DNA of 55,150 nt from Cerasibacillus terrae (lineage in GTDB: Bacteria; Bacillota; Bacilli; Bacillales; Amphibacillaceae): contig NZ_VDUW01000015.1 of assembly GCF_008039555.1 (NCBI RefSeq), forward strand, positions 1 to 55,150, in the 5' to 3' direction. The position numbers were made by a program, and so were the translations under genes. Below the pieces are notes generated by a model. It was not told where the DNA came from. It did not search any database and saw only the letters and a list, made by a program, of their open reading frames with translations. Position 1 is the first letter of the stretch, and each line of letters starts with the position of its first letter. Of this stretch, positions 43,024 to 53,788 are shown in pieces.

Positions 43024-43485
43024 ATGTATATTTTTACGGATTATTATAGAAACAAAGTACAACTTTCATTTGAAAATCATCCATTTTCAAGATTACCAAA
43101 ACATGTATGGGTTATTTGTAAATATAATCATCAATGGTTACTTACAGAACATAAAGAAAGAGGTCTTGAATTTCCTGGAGGTAAAGTAGAAGAAGGAGAA
43201 ACGGCCGAACAAGCGGCTGTACGGGAGGTAAAAGAAGAAACAGGGGGCATTGTAGGATTCCTTGAATATATTGGGCAATATTATGTAAATGGCAAAAATG
43301 GAGATGTCATCAAAAATGTATATTTTGCAAATATAGAAAAATTAATAAAGCAAGATACTTATTTTGAAACAAATGGCCCAGTTCTATTGAACGAGATTCC
43401 AACAAATGTGAAACAATTAGGCCATTACAGTTTCATCATGAAAGATGATGTGCTGACATATTGTATGGAAAAAATAAATGAATAA
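43024..43485 (+). CDS. ytkD: Nudix nucleoside triphosphatase YtkD
   Basis: This 153-residue Nudix hydrolase carries the complete Nudix box from GGKVEEGETAEQAA to VREVKEETGG (about residues 56-78). It matches B. subtilis YtkD throughout, including PKHVWVICK near 28 and FIMKDDVL near the end. YtkD removes oxidised or excess nucleoside triphosphates, such as 8-oxo-dGTP. It starts at ATG behind AAAAGGTAGTTG, a weak site. It is transcribed alone. Confidence 0.93.
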   Translation: MYIFTDYYRNKVQLSFENHPFSRLPKHVWVICKYNHQWLLTEHKERGLEFPGGKVEEGETAEQAAVREVKEETGGIVGFLEYIGQYYVNGKNGDVIKNVYFANIEKLIKQDTYFETNGPVLLNEIPTNVKQLGHYSFIMKDDVLTYCMEKINE

Positions 43486-43523
43486 AATAAGTGCTACACA
43501 TTTACTGTGGGCACTTATTTTAT
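43485..43523. terminator. Bidirectional terminator between ytkD and the ABC operon
   Basis: AAATAAGTGC pairs with GCACTTATTT around a 16-base loop, with T- and A-rich flanks. Confidence 0.75.
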
Positions 43524-43593
43524 ATGGTTCTCGGTGTTTTATTCAAAAAGTAAAGTGATGCTCCTATTCCGATAAGATAACCCTGAAAGTGAC

Positions 43594-44403
43594 TTACGCC
43601 TTATTTTTAATTAACATTGATTCAATTTTTTCTACAAATTTATACATGATGGCAGCAAAAATGGCAATCAATAAGAGACTCGCCATGACTAATGTGAAAT
43701 CAAATACTTGAAAACCATAAACAATTAGAAAGCCTAACCCTTCTCTTGATGCAAGAAACTCACCCACAATTACACCTACCCAAGAAAGTCCAACGTTGAC
43801 TTTTAGTGTTGATATCATGACAGGTAATGTAGCTGGAAAAATCGCCTCTTTGAAACTAACCCATTTTGTAGCACCAAAGCTTTGTAATACTTTCATATAG
43901 TTTTCATCAACTTCCGTAAATGCAGTATAAACGACAATGGTTGTAATAATTACTGATATAATGGCTCCCATAGCAATGATTGATAAGTATCCTGGGCCAA
44001 ATGCAACGATAATAATCGGACCAAGGGCTACTTTTGGCATCGCATTTAATATGACAAGGTACGGATCTAGAATCTTGGACATACGAGGGGAGAGCCAAAG
44101 CATTGTTGCAATGAAAATACCTAAGATTGTACCTATAATGAAACCTAGTACAGTTTCAAATAGAGTGATTTTTGCATGTGTTAACATGGAGCCATCCCTA
44201 ATTTTATCAACTAATAAGGAGTATATATGTGATGGAGAACTAAATAATAGTGGGTCAATCCAGTGTAATCTGCTTGCTATTTCCCATATACTAAAAAAGC
44301 CAATGAAAATAATGATTTGCCATAGAAATATATACTTACGCTCGCGTGATAGTTGTTTTCTATGCCTTTTAAACAATACAGCATCTGTTTGTGACTTTTT
44401 CAT
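43594..44403 (-). CDS. ytlD: ABC transporter permease (YtlD-like, SsuC/TauC family)
   Basis: This 269-residue permease has six hydrophobic segments and the EAA loop near residue 190: [19 protein letters not shown]. It belongs to the BPD_transp_1 family with SsuC, TauC and ThiX, importing nitrate, sulfonates or thiamine precursors. It is the third gene of a minus-strand ytlA-ytlC-ytlD run and starts behind GGGGGTGAGATGAA. Substrate unknown. Confidence 0.88.
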   Translation of the reverse strand: MKKSQTDAVLFKRHRKQLSRERKYIFLWQIIIFIGFFSIWEIASRLHWIDPLLFSSPSHIYSLLVDKIRDGSMLTHAKITLFETVLGFIIGTILGIFIATMLWLSPRMSKILDPYLVILNAMPKVALGPIIIVAFGPGYLSIIAMGAIISVIITTIVVYTAFTEVDENYMKVLQSFGATKWVSFKEAIFPATLPVMISTLKVNVGLSWVGVIVGEFLASREGLGFLIVYGFQVFDFTLVMASLLLIAIFAAIMYKFVEKIESMLIKNKA

Positions 44404-44441
44404 TTCATCTCACCCCCATAATGATTGAAGGTTTCCACTGA

Positions 44442-45212
44442 TCATTCTGTTGCATCTTTATTTAGTTCTTTCCATATATTGTCAAATATAGCTTGATATT
44501 TCGGGTGTCTTCTAACAAAGAACGGAGTTTCATGACGTAATTCAATTGGAACCTCCACTATCTTAGAAATCAAACCAGGATTTGCATCCATTATGATAAT
44601 TCGATCACTCATAGAAATTGCTTCTCCGATGTCATGTGTAACAAGAATGGCAGTTTTATGATAATTTTTTAATAATTGAGATACAAGATTTTCTAATTTC
44701 AATTTTGTCTGGTAATCAAGAGCAGAAAAAGGCTCATCTAGTAAGAGAATTTGTGGGTCTGTCATTAATGTTCGAACAAGTGCAACTCGCTGCCGCATTC
44801 CACCTGAAAGAGAAGAGGGGTATTCATTTTCTAATTTTGGTAAACCAACTTCTTCTAATATATTTAATGCTTTATTTAAGGTTTGTTTTGTATTCTTACC
44901 TTGCACTTTTGGACCGAGTAAGACATTGTCTATAATCGTCTTCCAAGGAAATAAATAATCTTGTTGGAGCATATAGCCAATTCTTAAATCAGTTTCAGTG
45001 ATTGGTTGGTCTTCAAACAAGACTTTTCCTTCTGTTTGCTTTATAATACCAGCAATAATGGAAAGAATAGTTGATTTTCCACAACCACTGGGACCTAAAA
45101 TGGAAACGAATTCTCCCTTGGCAATGGAAAATGATACATCAGCTAATGCTCTTGTATAGGAATCTTTTGTGAAATATAGATGGGAGACCTTTTTTAGTGA
45201 TAAAAAACTCAT
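44442..45212 (-). CDS. ytlC: ABC transporter ATPase (YtlC-like)
   Basis: This 256-residue ABC ATPase has Walker A GPSGCGKST near residue 40, the Q-loop MLQQDYLFPWK near 82, signature LSGGMRQR near 133, Walker B ILLLDEPFSALD near 153, and the switch histidine in LVTHD near 190. It belongs to the SsuB/TauB subgroup that energises import of small organic anions. It is second in the ytlA-C-D operon, with 38 bases before the permease gene. Start behind TAGGAGG. Confidence 0.94.
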   Translation of the reverse strand: MSFLSLKKVSHLYFTKDSYTRALADVSFSIAKGEFVSILGPSGCGKSTILSIIAGIIKQTEGKVLFEDQPITETDLRIGYMLQQDYLFPWKTIIDNVLLGPKVQGKNTKQTLNKALNILEEVGLPKLENEYPSSLSGGMRQRVALVRTLMTDPQILLLDEPFSALDYQTKLKLENLVSQLLKNYHKTAILVTHDIGEAISMSDRIIIMDANPGLISKIVEVPIELRHETPFFVRRHPKYQAIFDNIWKELNKDATE

Positions 45213-45224
45213 CTCAGATACCTC

Positions 45225-46220
45225 CTACTCATCCATTACTTCTTCTGCGATTTCTGTATTCACTAAATCTTTATAAGGGGCCTCTTTTGGTAATTCACCA
45301 GCAGCATCCATAATATCTTTCAATGTTTCCCAAGCTTCTTTTTCAAGGATTGGTGTAGTTGCAAAGGAGTTTTGGCTTTTATATCGATCAATGGAGGATA
45401 TAAGGATATCTAATTCAACATCCTCGAAATAGTCTTGAATTAATTCAGCAATTTCGTCTGATGAATGATTTTCTACCCATTGTTGTGCTTTGTAAATTGC
45501 TCTTGTGAATTTTTTTGCGGTTTCTGTATTTTCATTTAAGTAGCTTTGTTTAGCCATGAATACGGTATAAGGAACCTTTCCAGATTCTTCTCCAAAAGAA
45601 GCAATGACATGACCTTTACCTTCCTTTTCAAACACACTTGCAGTCGGTTCGAATAATTGAACATACTCTGAATCACCAGACACAAAGGCACTTGGAATAT
45701 TTCCGAAATCAACATTTTGTAATAATGTTAAATCATTATGCGGGTCTATTTGATGCTGTTTTAACACATATTCTCCGACCATTTGCGGCATACCACCTTT
45801 ACGCTGTCCTAAGAAAGATTCCCCCTTAACATCTTCCCATTTAAAATCAGACTTTGGTGATTTAGCAACTAGAAAAGTACCGTCGGTTTGTGTTAATTGT
45901 GCAAAATTTACTGCGTAGTCTTTCGGATTTTGGCCGTAAACATAAATAGACGTCTCGGAGCCAACCAGAGCAATATCAGCCCCACCGGACAACAAGGATG
46001 TCATTGTTTTATCGCCACCCCAAGTGGTTTGTAATTCAACATTTAATCCTTCATCTTTAAAAAAGTCTTTTTCCAAAGCAATATATTGCGGGGCATAGAA
46101 AAGGGATCTAGTAACTTCTGCTAAACGAACGGTTTGTTCTTCTTCCGTATTTTGACAAGCAGCTAAAAGAAAAATTAATAAAAAAGGGAGGAAACACAAT
46201 AAATTTTTTATTTTTTTCAT
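45225..46220 (-). CDS. ytlA: NMT1/THI5-type substrate-binding lipoprotein (YtlA-like)
   Basis: This 331-residue lipoprotein has a signal peptide ending LLAAC, lipidated at C22. The mature part has the NMT1-like pattern: AEVTRSLFYAPQYIALEKDF near 33, LLSGGADIALVGSE near 77, and QRKGGMPQMVGEYVL near 137. Relatives bind thiamine precursors, sulfonates or aromatic anions outside the membrane. I chose ATG at 46220, eight bases after AAAGGATT. It is the first gene of the operon. Ligand unknown. Confidence 0.9.
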   Translation of the reverse strand: MKKIKNLLCFLPFLLIFLLAACQNTEEEQTVRLAEVTRSLFYAPQYIALEKDFFKDEGLNVELQTTWGGDKTMTSLLSGGADIALVGSETSIYVYGQNPKDYAVNFAQLTQTDGTFLVAKSPKSDFKWEDVKGESFLGQRKGGMPQMVGEYVLKQHQIDPHNDLTLLQNVDFGNIPSAFVSGDSEYVQLFEPTASVFEKEGKGHVIASFGEESGKVPYTVFMAKQSYLNENTETAKKFTRAIYKAQQWVENHSSDEIAELIQDYFEDVELDILISSIDRYKSQNSFATTPILEKEAWETLKDIMDAAGELPKEAPYKDLVNTEIAEEVMDE

Positions 46221-46303
46221 TTCTTTTAATCCTTTCTTATAAAATGACATGTGTTAAAACAGCCTATGCTTTTTATATAAATATGTGAATGCCTAGATGA
46301 AAA

Positions 46304-46335
46304 ATAAAAAAAAGACTTCCTTTTAAAAGGAAGTC
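46304..46335 (-). terminator. Terminator after pckA
   Basis: GACTTCC and GGAAGTC form a stem whose loop TTTTAAAA can extend it. On the minus strand eight T residues follow. It is 75 bases beyond the pckA stop. Confidence 0.85.
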
Positions 46336-46409
46336 GATTGTTAATAAAAAGTTAATATATGTTGTTGCAGTACATTTTGGTTTCAGAGTATTATATTTAA
46401 CCCTTATTT

Positions 46410-47996
46410 TTATTTAGCACGATACAGTGGGCCTGCATTTGTAATTTCATCACTTACATGTGAAAACTTTTTAAAGTTTTCATGGAATTTAACAGCTAAT
46501 TCTTTTGCTGTTTTATCATAAGCATCTTTATTTTCCCAAGTGTTACGTGGAATGAGTACATCGTCAGGAACATCTGTAATATGTGTTGGGATTTCTAGAC
46601 CGAATATTCCATCTTTAACAGTAGTCACATCATTTAACTCACCGCGTATTGCAGCTCTTACCATTGCTCTAGTATATGGAAGATTCATTCGTTCTCCAAC
46701 ACCATATTTTCCACCGGTCCATCCTGTATTTACAAGAAATACTTTTGCGTCATGCTTATCAATTTTTTCTCCGAGCATCTCTGCATATTGTGCAGGTGCT
46801 AATGGTAAGAATGGTTCACCAAAGCAAGCAGAGAATGTTGCTTGTGGTTCTGTAATGCCACGCTCTGTTCCAGCTAATTTACTTGTGTATCCACTTAGGA
46901 AATGATACATCGCTTGTTCTTTAGTTAGTCGGCTGATTGGAGGTAATACTCCAGACGCGTCCGCAGTTAGGAAAACGATTGTTTTTGGATGTCCTGCCAT
47001 ACTTGGCTCTTTAATATTCTCAATATGCTCAATTGGGTAGGCAACCCTTGTATTTTCTGTTAATGATGTATCATCAAAATCTGGTATACGTGAATCTTCG
47101 TCAAGGATTACGTTTTCTAAGACAGCACCGAAACGTATAGCATTGTATATTTCTGGTTCTTTTTCTTGTGATAAGTTAATGCATTTTGCATAGCATCCAC
47201 CCTCAATATTGAAAACACCGTTTGGACTCCATCCGTGTTCATCATCACCGATTAGTTTACGATCACTGTCAGCAGAAAGTGTTGTTTTTCCTGTTCCAGA
47301 TAATCCGAAGAATAATGCAACATCATCATTTTCACCAACATTTGCAGAACAATGCATGGATAGTACATCTTTTTGTGGTAATAGGAAGTTCATTGTGGAG
47401 AAAATAGATTTTTTAATTTCTCCAGCATATTCAGTACCACCAATAAGTACAATGCGGTGTTTAAAAGAGATAAGAACAAAAGCCTCTGAATTTATTCCAT
47501 CTACCTTTGGATCAGCTTTATAGGATGGTGCAGAAATAACTGTAAATTCTGGTTCGTGTGTTTCTAATTCTTCCTCAGTAGGTCGAATAAACATTTGTTT
47601 TGCAAATAAATTTTGCCAAGCATATTCATTGTACACTTTAATTGGTAATTGATATGATTTATCTGCACCAGCATCACCGTTTAAGGAAAATATTTCATCT
47701 TTTTTCTCCAAGTAGTTAACTACTTTTTCTAGTAAGCTTAAAAAATATTTTTCTTCAATTGGTTTATTTATTTTTCCCCATTCAACTAAATTCTCGGATA
47801 CTTCGTCTTTAACGATGAATCTATCTTTAGGGGAGCGTCCAGTATATTTTCCTGTTGTTGATTTGATCGCTCCCATAGAACTCAAAACTCCTTCTTTACG
47901 GGATAAAGCTCTTTCAACAAGCTGGGGGGTGGAGAGGTTATCCTGTAAATTTGGAAGTTCTGAAAGTTTACTAACTGATTGCTTTACAATGCTCAC
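46410..47996 (-). CDS. pckA: ATP-dependent phosphoenolpyruvate carboxykinase
   Basis: This 528-residue cytoplasmic enzyme converts oxaloacetate and ATP to phosphoenolpyruvate, the entry to gluconeogenesis. Landmarks are [10 protein letters not shown] near 53, [16 protein letters not shown] near 195, the kinase P-loop [11 protein letters not shown] near 235, IGDDEHGW near 252, and [11 protein letters not shown] near 482. It starts at GTG behind AAAGGTAGGTAA. It is divergent from the SAM-riboswitch metK unit, as in B. subtilis. Confidence 0.97.
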   Translation of the reverse strand: MSIVKQSVSKLSELPNLQDNLSTPQLVERALSRKEGVLSSMGAIKSTTGKYTGRSPKDRFIVKDEVSENLVEWGKINKPIEEKYFLSLLEKVVNYLEKKDEIFSLNGDAGADKSYQLPIKVYNEYAWQNLFAKQMFIRPTEEELETHEPEFTVISAPSYKADPKVDGINSEAFVLISFKHRIVLIGGTEYAGEIKKSIFSTMNFLLPQKDVLSMHCSANVGENDDVALFFGLSGTGKTTLSADSDRKLIGDDEHGWSPNGVFNIEGGCYAKCINLSQEKEPEIYNAIRFGAVLENVILDEDSRIPDFDDTSLTENTRVAYPIEHIENIKEPSMAGHPKTIVFLTADASGVLPPISRLTKEQAMYHFLSGYTSKLAGTERGITEPQATFSACFGEPFLPLAPAQYAEMLGEKIDKHDAKVFLVNTGWTGGKYGVGERMNLPYTRAMVRAAIRGELNDVTTVKDGIFGLEIPTHITDVPDDVLIPRNTWENKDAYDKTAKELAVKFHENFKKFSHVSDEITNAGPLYRAK

Positions 47997-48148
47997 GTTA
48001 AATTACCTACCTTTTTGTTAATTTTATATGTTATTCTATAAATAGATAAGCTTGATTTTCATAATCTGCTATTAGTATAACACATTCAATTAAATAATCC
48101 ATACTAATTAATAAAAGTTTATGTAAAAATTTCTAGAATGTTAAAAAG
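47997..48148. other. Spacer between divergent pckA and metK
   Basis: About 150 AT-rich bases before the metK promoter. This must contain the pckA promoter. No clear -35/-10 pair or catabolite-repression box was found. Confidence 0.4.
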
Positions 48149-48177
48149 TTGACATAAAGGGTACCTTTCGCTAGTAT
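48149..48177 (+). promoter_or_regulatory. Promoter of the SAM riboswitch-metK unit
   Basis: TTGACA at 48149-48154 and TAGTAT at 48172-48177 are 17 bases apart. The riboswitch starts 15 bases later, matching a start near 48185. Confidence 0.65.
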
Positions 48178-48192
48178 AAACACGAACGGATA

Positions 48193-48299
48193 CTCTTATT
48201 CAGAGTCGGTGGAGGGACAGGCCCTGTGAAACCCAGCAACCATCATAGAGTGAAAAGGTGCTAACCTGAGCAAGGATTATTTACCTTGAACAATAAGAG
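48193..48299 (+). promoter_or_regulatory. SAM-I riboswitch (S box)
   Basis: P1 pairs CTCTTATT (48193-48200) with AATAAGAG (48292-48299). The core reads CAGAGTCGGTGGAGGGACAG, CCCTGTGAAACCC, AGCAACC, AAGGTGCTAACCTGAGCAAG, the full S-box signature. SAM binding should favour the terminator at 48315-48348. Confidence 0.96.
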
Positions 48300-48314
48300 A
48301 GAAAGGCATATTTC

Positions 48315-48348
48315 ATCCTTTCCTCATATATATAGGGAAAGGATTTTC
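48315..48348 (+). terminator. Riboswitch-controlled terminator before metK
   Basis: ATCCTTTCC pairs with GGAAAGGAT around a loop of TCATATATATAG, followed by TTTCTTATTTTT. Confidence 0.88.
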
Positions 48349-48412
48349 TTATTTTTATACAAATATAAGCAAGAATTAGAGTTCCGTACCATATATAAAG
48401 GAGTTTATCCTC

Positions 48413-49609
48413 ATGAATAAAAATCGGCGTTTATTTACTTCAGAATCAGTAACAGAAGGTCACCCTGATAAAATGAGTGATCAAATTTCAGATGCTATTT
48501 TGGATGAAATTTTAAAACGGGACCCTTATGCCAGAGTTGCTTGTGAAACAGTAGTAACGACGGGTATGGTGTTTGTGGCAGGTGAAATTACTACAAATAC
48601 ATATGTAGATATTCCTGCAATAGTTAGAAAAACAATTAAAGAAATTGGTTATACTCGTGCAAAATATGGATTTGATGCAGAAACATGTGCTGTTTTAACG
48701 GCAATTGATGAACAGTCCCCAGATATTGCAAGTGGAGTAGACAAGGCTTTAGAAACTCGGTTAGGGCAGGCTTCAGATGATGAAATCAAGGCAATTGGTG
48801 CTGGTGACCAAGGGTTAATGTTCGGATATGCATGTAATGAAACAGAGCAATTGATACCACTGCCAATTTCTTTAGCACATCAATTGGCAAAACGGTTATC
48901 AGATGTTCGTAAGCAACAAATCGTTGGTTATTTACGTCCTGATGGTAAAACACAAGTTACAATTGAATACGATGAAAATAATCAACCATTAAGAGTAGAC
49001 ACAATTGTTATTTCAACACAGCATCATGTAGATATTTCTCTAGACCAGATTGAACAAGACATGCATGAATATGTGATTCGTCCAATTGTACCTGAACATT
49101 TATTAGATGATAAAACGAAATATTATATCAATCCAACAGGCCGTTTCGTTATAGGTGGCCCTCAAGGTGATGCTGGTTTAACTGGAAGAAAAATTATTGT
49201 AGATACGTATGGTGGTTATGCTCGCCACGGCGGTGGGGCCTTTAGTGGTAAAGATGCAACAAAGGTTGACCGTTCCGCTTCATATGCTGCTAGATATGTT
49301 GCGAAAAATATTGTTGCTGCAGAGCTTGCTTCAACATGTGAAGTCCAAATTGCTTATGCTATTGGAGTAAGTGAACCAGTGTCTATCACTGTTCATACAT
49401 TTGGAACAGGGAAGGTAAGTGAAGCACAGCTTGAACAAGCAATTCGGGAAGTATTCGACTTGCGTCCAGCCGGTATTATTAAAATGCTAGATCTACAGAG
49501 ACCTATTTTTAAAGATACTGCTGCCTATGGGCATTTTGGAAGAACAGATATTTTATTCCCGTGGGAGAAAACAGATAAAACAGAGGAATTAAAACAATTA
49601 GTTTTATAA
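48413..49609 (+). CDS. metK: S-adenosylmethionine synthetase
   Basis: This 398-residue enzyme makes SAM from methionine and ATP. Landmarks are [20 protein letters not shown] near residue 11, [15 protein letters not shown] near 125, the signature [16 protein letters not shown] near 277 and [20 protein letters not shown] near 243. Length and blocks match the family throughout. It starts at ATG behind AAAGGAG. The SAM riboswitch upstream gives feedback control by its product. Confidence 0.98.
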   Translation: MNKNRRLFTSESVTEGHPDKMSDQISDAILDEILKRDPYARVACETVVTTGMVFVAGEITTNTYVDIPAIVRKTIKEIGYTRAKYGFDAETCAVLTAIDEQSPDIASGVDKALETRLGQASDDEIKAIGAGDQGLMFGYACNETEQLIPLPISLAHQLAKRLSDVRKQQIVGYLRPDGKTQVTIEYDENNQPLRVDTIVISTQHHVDISLDQIEQDMHEYVIRPIVPEHLLDDKTKYYINPTGRFVIGGPQGDAGLTGRKIIVDTYGGYARHGGGAFSGKDATKVDRSASYAARYVAKNIVAAELASTCEVQIAYAIGVSEPVSITVHTFGTGKVSEAQLEQAIREVFDLRPAGIIKMLDLQRPIFKDTAAYGHFGRTDILFPWEKTDKTEELKQLVL

Positions 49610-49612
49610 TAA

Positions 49613-49649
49613 AAAAACAGGCGATAAAGGTTTATCATCGCCTGTTTTT
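49613..49649 (+). terminator. Terminator after metK
   Basis: AAAAACAGGCGAT pairs exactly with ATCGCCTGTTTTT around an 11-base loop. It begins four bases after the stop codon. Confidence 0.92.
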
Positions 49650-49700
49650 ATCTCTGTCCAGAACTTTTTATATCATTGTTTGAACAATTTTTTTAAAAAA

Positions 49701-50213
49701 TTAACCAATATTATTTTTATAGTATTTTCCTTTTTCTATATAGGATTGTATAATTCGTTCCATTTCTTCATAATCTTTTTCTGTTAGTTTACGCACAACT
49801 TTAGCAGGCCTTCCGAATGCAAGCGTGTGTGGCGGTATTTTCTTTCCAGGTGGGACAAGACTACCCGCACCTAAATATGCATTTTCTCCAATTTCTGCCC
49901 CATCTAGAATAATCGAGCCCATTCCTATAAGAGCATTTTTACGAATGATTCCAGAATGAAGGGTTACTTGATGACCAATTGTTACATCATCTTCTACAAT
50001 GACTGGTAAATTTGGGCTTTGATGAATGACAGTTGCATCTTGGACACTGACTCGCTTTCCAATTTTCGTTGGGGCAACATCCCCACGGATGACCGCTTGA
50101 AACCATACACTAGATTGTTCGTCGATTTCGACATTCCCAATAATGTCGGCACTTTTTGCAACATAAACGGTTTCATGGATATTTGGATTCATATTTTTAT
50201 ATGGATAAAGCAT
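49701..50213 (-). CDS. ytoA: Gamma-carbonic-anhydrase-family protein YtoA
   Basis: This 170-residue left-handed beta-helix protein has hexapeptide repeats. The zinc-type histidines are in ATVIHQSP near 62, TIGHQVTLHSG near 78-83. WFQAVIRGDVAPTKIG near 37 contains the conserved arginine and aspartate. It belongs to the gamma-class carbonic anhydrase group; enzyme activity of this branch is not established. It follows ytqB by two bases, with its ribosome binding site (GGAGGAAATAAAA) inside the end of ytqB. Confidence 0.9.
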   Translation of the reverse strand: MLYPYKNMNPNIHETVYVAKSADIIGNVEIDEQSSVWFQAVIRGDVAPTKIGKRVSVQDATVIHQSPNLPVIVEDDVTIGHQVTLHSGIIRKNALIGMGSIILDGAEIGENAYLGAGSLVPPGKKIPPHTLAFGRPAKVVRKLTEKDYEEMERIIQSYIEKGKYYKNNIG

Positions 50214-50215
50214 TT

Positions 50216-50797
50216 TTATTTCCTCCTTTGATTCCTTTTCTGGATGGCTATGATAAATGGTGGATTATTTTTTTGGTTAATAAATCCGTACTCTAGTACT
50301 TGATAATAAGATTGATTTAAATTGGTTACATAATCCAACACAAGGTCTTTTTCCCTTTTTCCACCAATATGCCCATGATACACAACAAGCACAATGATAC
50401 CATCCTTTTTTATATAATCTAACAGTATATCGATGGCTCGAATGGTCGTATTTCCTTTTGTTATAATCGTTTTATCACTGTGTGGCAAATAACCAAGATT
50501 AAAAATAGCTCCTCCCAGTTTGCCTTTTATTGTTTCTGGCAAATACTTCTCCATATTGGCATGACTATCGAGGATGAGTGTTACATTTACTTGCTTATTT
50601 TCTTCTAAAAGTTGTTTTGTTTGTGTAATTGCTTGCTCTTGAATATCAAAAGCATAAACTTGTCCAGTTTTTCCGACTAATTTACTTAGAAATAATGTAT
50701 CATTGCCATTCCCGCAAGTGGCATCAACAACCGTTTCTCCTTCTTTAATACAATCTTTTAATAATTGATGGGAAAAGTCTAAAATTTTCATAACCAT
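50216..50797 (-). CDS. ytqB: Class I SAM-dependent methyltransferase YtqB (rRNA methylase-like)
   Basis: This 193-residue methyltransferase has a SAM motif I of VVDATCGNGNDTLFLSKL near residues 22-39, an acidic motif II YAFDIQ near 48, and a motif IV region AIFNLGYLPHSDK near 93 with the NLGYLP signature of the rRNA-methylase-like family to which B. subtilis YtqB belongs. The physiological substrate is uncertain; a tRNA role has been proposed for the family. It starts behind AAGGAG with about ten bases spacing and probably forms an operon with ytoA. Confidence 0.9.
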   Translation of the reverse strand: MVMKILDFSHQLLKDCIKEGETVVDATCGNGNDTLFLSKLVGKTGQVYAFDIQEQAITQTKQLLEENKQVNVTLILDSHANMEKYLPETIKGKLGGAIFNLGYLPHSDKTIITKGNTTIRAIDILLDYIKKDGIIVLVVYHGHIGGKREKDLVLDYVTNLNQSYYQVLEYGFINQKNNPPFIIAIQKRNQRRK

Positions 50798-50974
50798 ATC
50801 TATGATACTCCTTACATAAAAAATAACAAAAACTACTTAATAAAAACAATGATAGCTTTACTATAACATGAAAATGAATCTTTTTTCTTAAATGTAGTAT
50901 AGTGTGTTTGTGGAGCTATCTATCGCAGGTCAATTGTCTATAAACAATCTTTTCTTCTAAATATATAGGAATGC

Positions 50975-51003
50975 TTGACAATCGTAAGAAATTTCATTAA
51001 AAT
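50975..51003 (+). promoter_or_regulatory. Promoter of the T-box-leuS unit
   Basis: TTGACA at 50975-50980 and TAAAAT at 50998-51003 are 17 bases apart, about 12 bases before the start of the T-box. Confidence 0.75.
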
Positions 51004-51014
51004 ACGTTTTAATA

Positions 51015-51250
51015 GTAGAAAAGCGTCGAAAAGGAATAGTAATAATTTATTTAAGGTAAAGAGAGGCAATGGTTGGTGAAAATTGTCCCTTAAATTTTTA
51101 TGAACTCACCTTGAAGCTGCAAAAGTGAAATTTTATTAGCTTTTGTCGTTTGCCACGTTACGGCAATGAGTGAATAATTTTTTTTGTTAATTCGGGTGGT
51201 ACCGCGGGAATAATGGCTTCTCGTCCCTTTTATGGGATGGGGAGCTTTTT
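51015..51250 (+). promoter_or_regulatory. T-box leader of leuS (leucine, CUC specifier)
   Basis: The stem I elements include AGAGAGGCAATGGTTGG and GGTGAAAATTGTCCC. In the specifier loop TGAACTCACCTTGAAGC (from 51102) the codon CTC at 51105-51107 reads leucine. The T-box core AATTCGGGTGGTACCGCGG spans about 51190-51210. The terminator pairs GGCTTCTCGTCCC with GGGATGGGGAGC before a T-run (51217-51250). Uncharged leucyl-tRNA should open the antiterminator and raise leuS expression. Confidence 0.95.
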
Positions 51251-51274
51251 ATATATAAAAAGGAGGGATTTTTC

Positions 51275-53686
51275 ATGGGATATAACCATCGAAAAATTGA
51301 AAAGAAATGGCAAACATATTGGATAGAAAACAAAACATTTAAAACGGATATCACAACAGATAAAAAGAAAATGTACGCACTAGATATGTTCCCATATCCA
51401 TCAGCAGCAGGTCTACATGTTGGGCATCCAGTGAGTTACACTGCCACAGATATCACGTCACGAATGAAACGGATGCAGGGCTATGAAGTGCTTCATCCAA
51501 TGGGATGGGATGCTTTTGGATTACCAGCTGAGCAGTATGCAATTGATACGGGAAATAGCCCGGCTGAATTTACGAAGAAAAACGTAGCGACCTTTAGAAA
51601 CCAACTACAAAATTTAGGGTTTTCCTATGATTGGGACCGAGAAATTAGCACCATCGATCCAGAGTATTATAAATGGACCCAATGGATTTTTACTAAAATG
51701 TATGAAAAAGGATTGGCATATATAGATGAAGTAAATGTAAACTGGTGTCCAGCTTTAGGAACGGTATTAGCAAATGAAGAGGTAATTGACGGCAAAAGTG
51801 AACGTGGTGGACACCCAGTCATTCGTAAACCGATGAAGCAATGGATTCTAAAAATAACTGCATATGCAGACCGATTGCTAGAAGACCTAGAAGAATTAGA
51901 CTGGCCAGAGAACTTAAAGGAAATGCAAAGAAATTGGATTGGTCGCTCTGAAGGTGCTGAAGTGACCTTTGCTATTGATGGATTTGATGAATCCTTTGAT
52001 GTATTTACAACACGTCCTGATACATTATTTGGAGCCACATACACTGTTTTAGCACCTGAACATCCATTTGTTAAAAAAATTACAACAGGCGATCAAAAAG
52101 CTGCTGTTGATGCATATTTGAAAAAAGTTGAGGCGAAATCAGATTTAGAAAGAACTGATTTAGCAAAGGAAAAAACGGGTGTGTTCACAGGTGCATATGC
52201 AATCAATCCAGTAAATGGGAAGAGAATTCCAATTTGGGTTGCCGATTATGTTCTAATGTCTTATGGTAGTGGAGCAATTATGGCTGTTCCAGCACATGAT
52301 GAACGAGATTATGAATTTGCTACCACATTTGAATTACCAATTATCGAGGTTGTAAAAGGTGGAAATATTTCTGAAGAAGCATATGTGGGCGATGGAGAAC
52401 TAATTAATTCTGATTTCTTAAATGGTTTAGATAAAGAAACAGCCATTACAAAGATGATTGCATGGTTGGAAGAAAATAAGAAAGGTCAGAAAAAAACTTC
52501 GTATCGTCTACGTGATTGGTTATTCTCCAGACAGCGCTATTGGGGAGAACCAATTCCAATCATCCACTGGGAAGATGGAACAATGACAGCAGTTCCTGAA
52601 GAAGAATTACCACTACAACTACCTAAGATGACAGAGATTAAACCATCTGGAACAGGTGAATCACCATTAGCAAATAGTGACTGGATTCATGTGGTAGATC
52701 CTGAAACAGGAATGAAAGGACGTAGAGAAACTAATACGATGCCGCAATGGGCAGGAAGTAGTTGGTATTTCCTACGTTTCATTGACCCGCATAATAAAGA
52801 AGAATTAGCGGATAAAGAACTATTAAAGAAATGGTTGCCAGTTGACTTATATATTGGTGGAGCAGAACATGCGGTTCTTCATCTGTTATATGCACGTTTT
52901 TGGCATAAGTTTTTATATGACCTTGGTGTTGTTCCTACAAAAGAACCATTTATGAAATTGTATAATCAAGGGATGATTCTTGGTGAAGGTCATGTGAAAA
53001 TGAGTAAATCACTTGGAAACGTCATTAATCCAGATGATATTGTGGAGTCCCATGGTGCAGACACACTTCGTCTATATGAGATGTTCATGGGACCACTAGA
53101 TGCAGATGTATCCTGGTCTGAAACAGGTTTAGATGGTGCAAAACGTTTTTTAGATAGAATTTGGCGTTTATTTGTTGATGAGAATGGCAAACTTTCAGAT
53201 AAAATTGTTGAAGAGCAGACAGAAGCTCTCGAAAAAACATACCATCAAACCGTTAAGAAAGTAACAGAGGATTATGCTAATTTACATTTTAATACTGCAA
53301 TATCACAAATGATGGTTTTCATTAATGAAGGATATAAGCAGGAGAGAATCTCTAAAGATTATGTGGAAGGGTTTATTAAACTAATTGCACCAATTACTCC
53401 ACATATTGCTGAGGAAATTTGGGAGAAATTGGGTCATTCCGATACAATTTCTTATGAAACCTGGCCAACATATGATGAATCAAAATTAGTTGATAATGAG
53501 GTTGAAGTTGTTCTACAGGTTATGGGGAAAGTTCGCGCAAAAATAAGTGTTGCCAAAGATATTTCAAAAGAAGAATTAGAACGAATTGCCCTAAAAAATG
53601 AAACAATTCAATCATGGATTGAGGGAAAAACAATACGTAAAGTGATTGTTATCCCAGGAAAACTCGTAAATATTGTGGCAAATTAA
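51275..53686 (+). CDS. leuS: Leucyl-tRNA synthetase
   Basis: This 803-residue class I synthetase charges tRNA-Leu. The HIGH motif appears as HVGH at residues 48-51, the editing domain at about 220-410 contains [20 protein letters not shown], and KMSKS is at 575-579. The C-terminal anticodon and leucine-specific domains follow. Length is normal for bacteria. It starts at ATG behind AAAGGAGGGA and is controlled by the leucine T-box upstream. A terminator follows. Confidence 0.98.
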   Translation: MGYNHRKIEKKWQTYWIENKTFKTDITTDKKKMYALDMFPYPSAAGLHVGHPVSYTATDITSRMKRMQGYEVLHPMGWDAFGLPAEQYAIDTGNSPAEFTKKNVATFRNQLQNLGFSYDWDREISTIDPEYYKWTQWIFTKMYEKGLAYIDEVNVNWCPALGTVLANEEVIDGKSERGGHPVIRKPMKQWILKITAYADRLLEDLEELDWPENLKEMQRNWIGRSEGAEVTFAIDGFDESFDVFTTRPDTLFGATYTVLAPEHPFVKKITTGDQKAAVDAYLKKVEAKSDLERTDLAKEKTGVFTGAYAINPVNGKRIPIWVADYVLMSYGSGAIMAVPAHDERDYEFATTFELPIIEVVKGGNISEEAYVGDGELINSDFLNGLDKETAITKMIAWLEENKKGQKKTSYRLRDWLFSRQRYWGEPIPIIHWEDGTMTAVPEEELPLQLPKMTEIKPSGTGESPLANSDWIHVVDPETGMKGRRETNTMPQWAGSSWYFLRFIDPHNKEELADKELLKKWLPVDLYIGGAEHAVLHLLYARFWHKFLYDLGVVPTKEPFMKLYNQGMILGEGHVKMSKSLGNVINPDDIVESHGADTLRLYEMFMGPLDADVSWSETGLDGAKRFLDRIWRLFVDENGKLSDKIVEEQTEALEKTYHQTVKKVTEDYANLHFNTAISQMMVFINEGYKQERISKDYVEGFIKLIAPITPHIAEEIWEKLGHSDTISYETWPTYDESKLVDNEVEVVLQVMGKVRAKISVAKDISKEELERIALKNETIQSWIEGKTIRKVIVIPGKLVNIVAN

Positions 53687-53714
53687 TTTAAAAAGAATAG
53701 ATTGATCCATCAAT

Positions 53715-53748
53715 AAAAGTACATCACTCTTATGAGAGATGTACTTTT
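53715..53748 (+). terminator. Terminator after leuS
   Basis: AAAAGTACATC pairs with GATGTACTTTT, with an inner CTCT-AGAG extension around TATG. The T-run is short (four), also suitable for the opposite gene. Confidence 0.8.
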
Positions 53749-53788
53749 GTGTTAGAAAAACCGATAGTTTCCTATATAATATAGGGAT

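Noticed and set aside
46540..46905. 121-residue plus-strand frame opposite pckA, and others at 47209-47523
   Set aside because: Antisense shadows of a strongly conserved gene with no ribosome binding sites.
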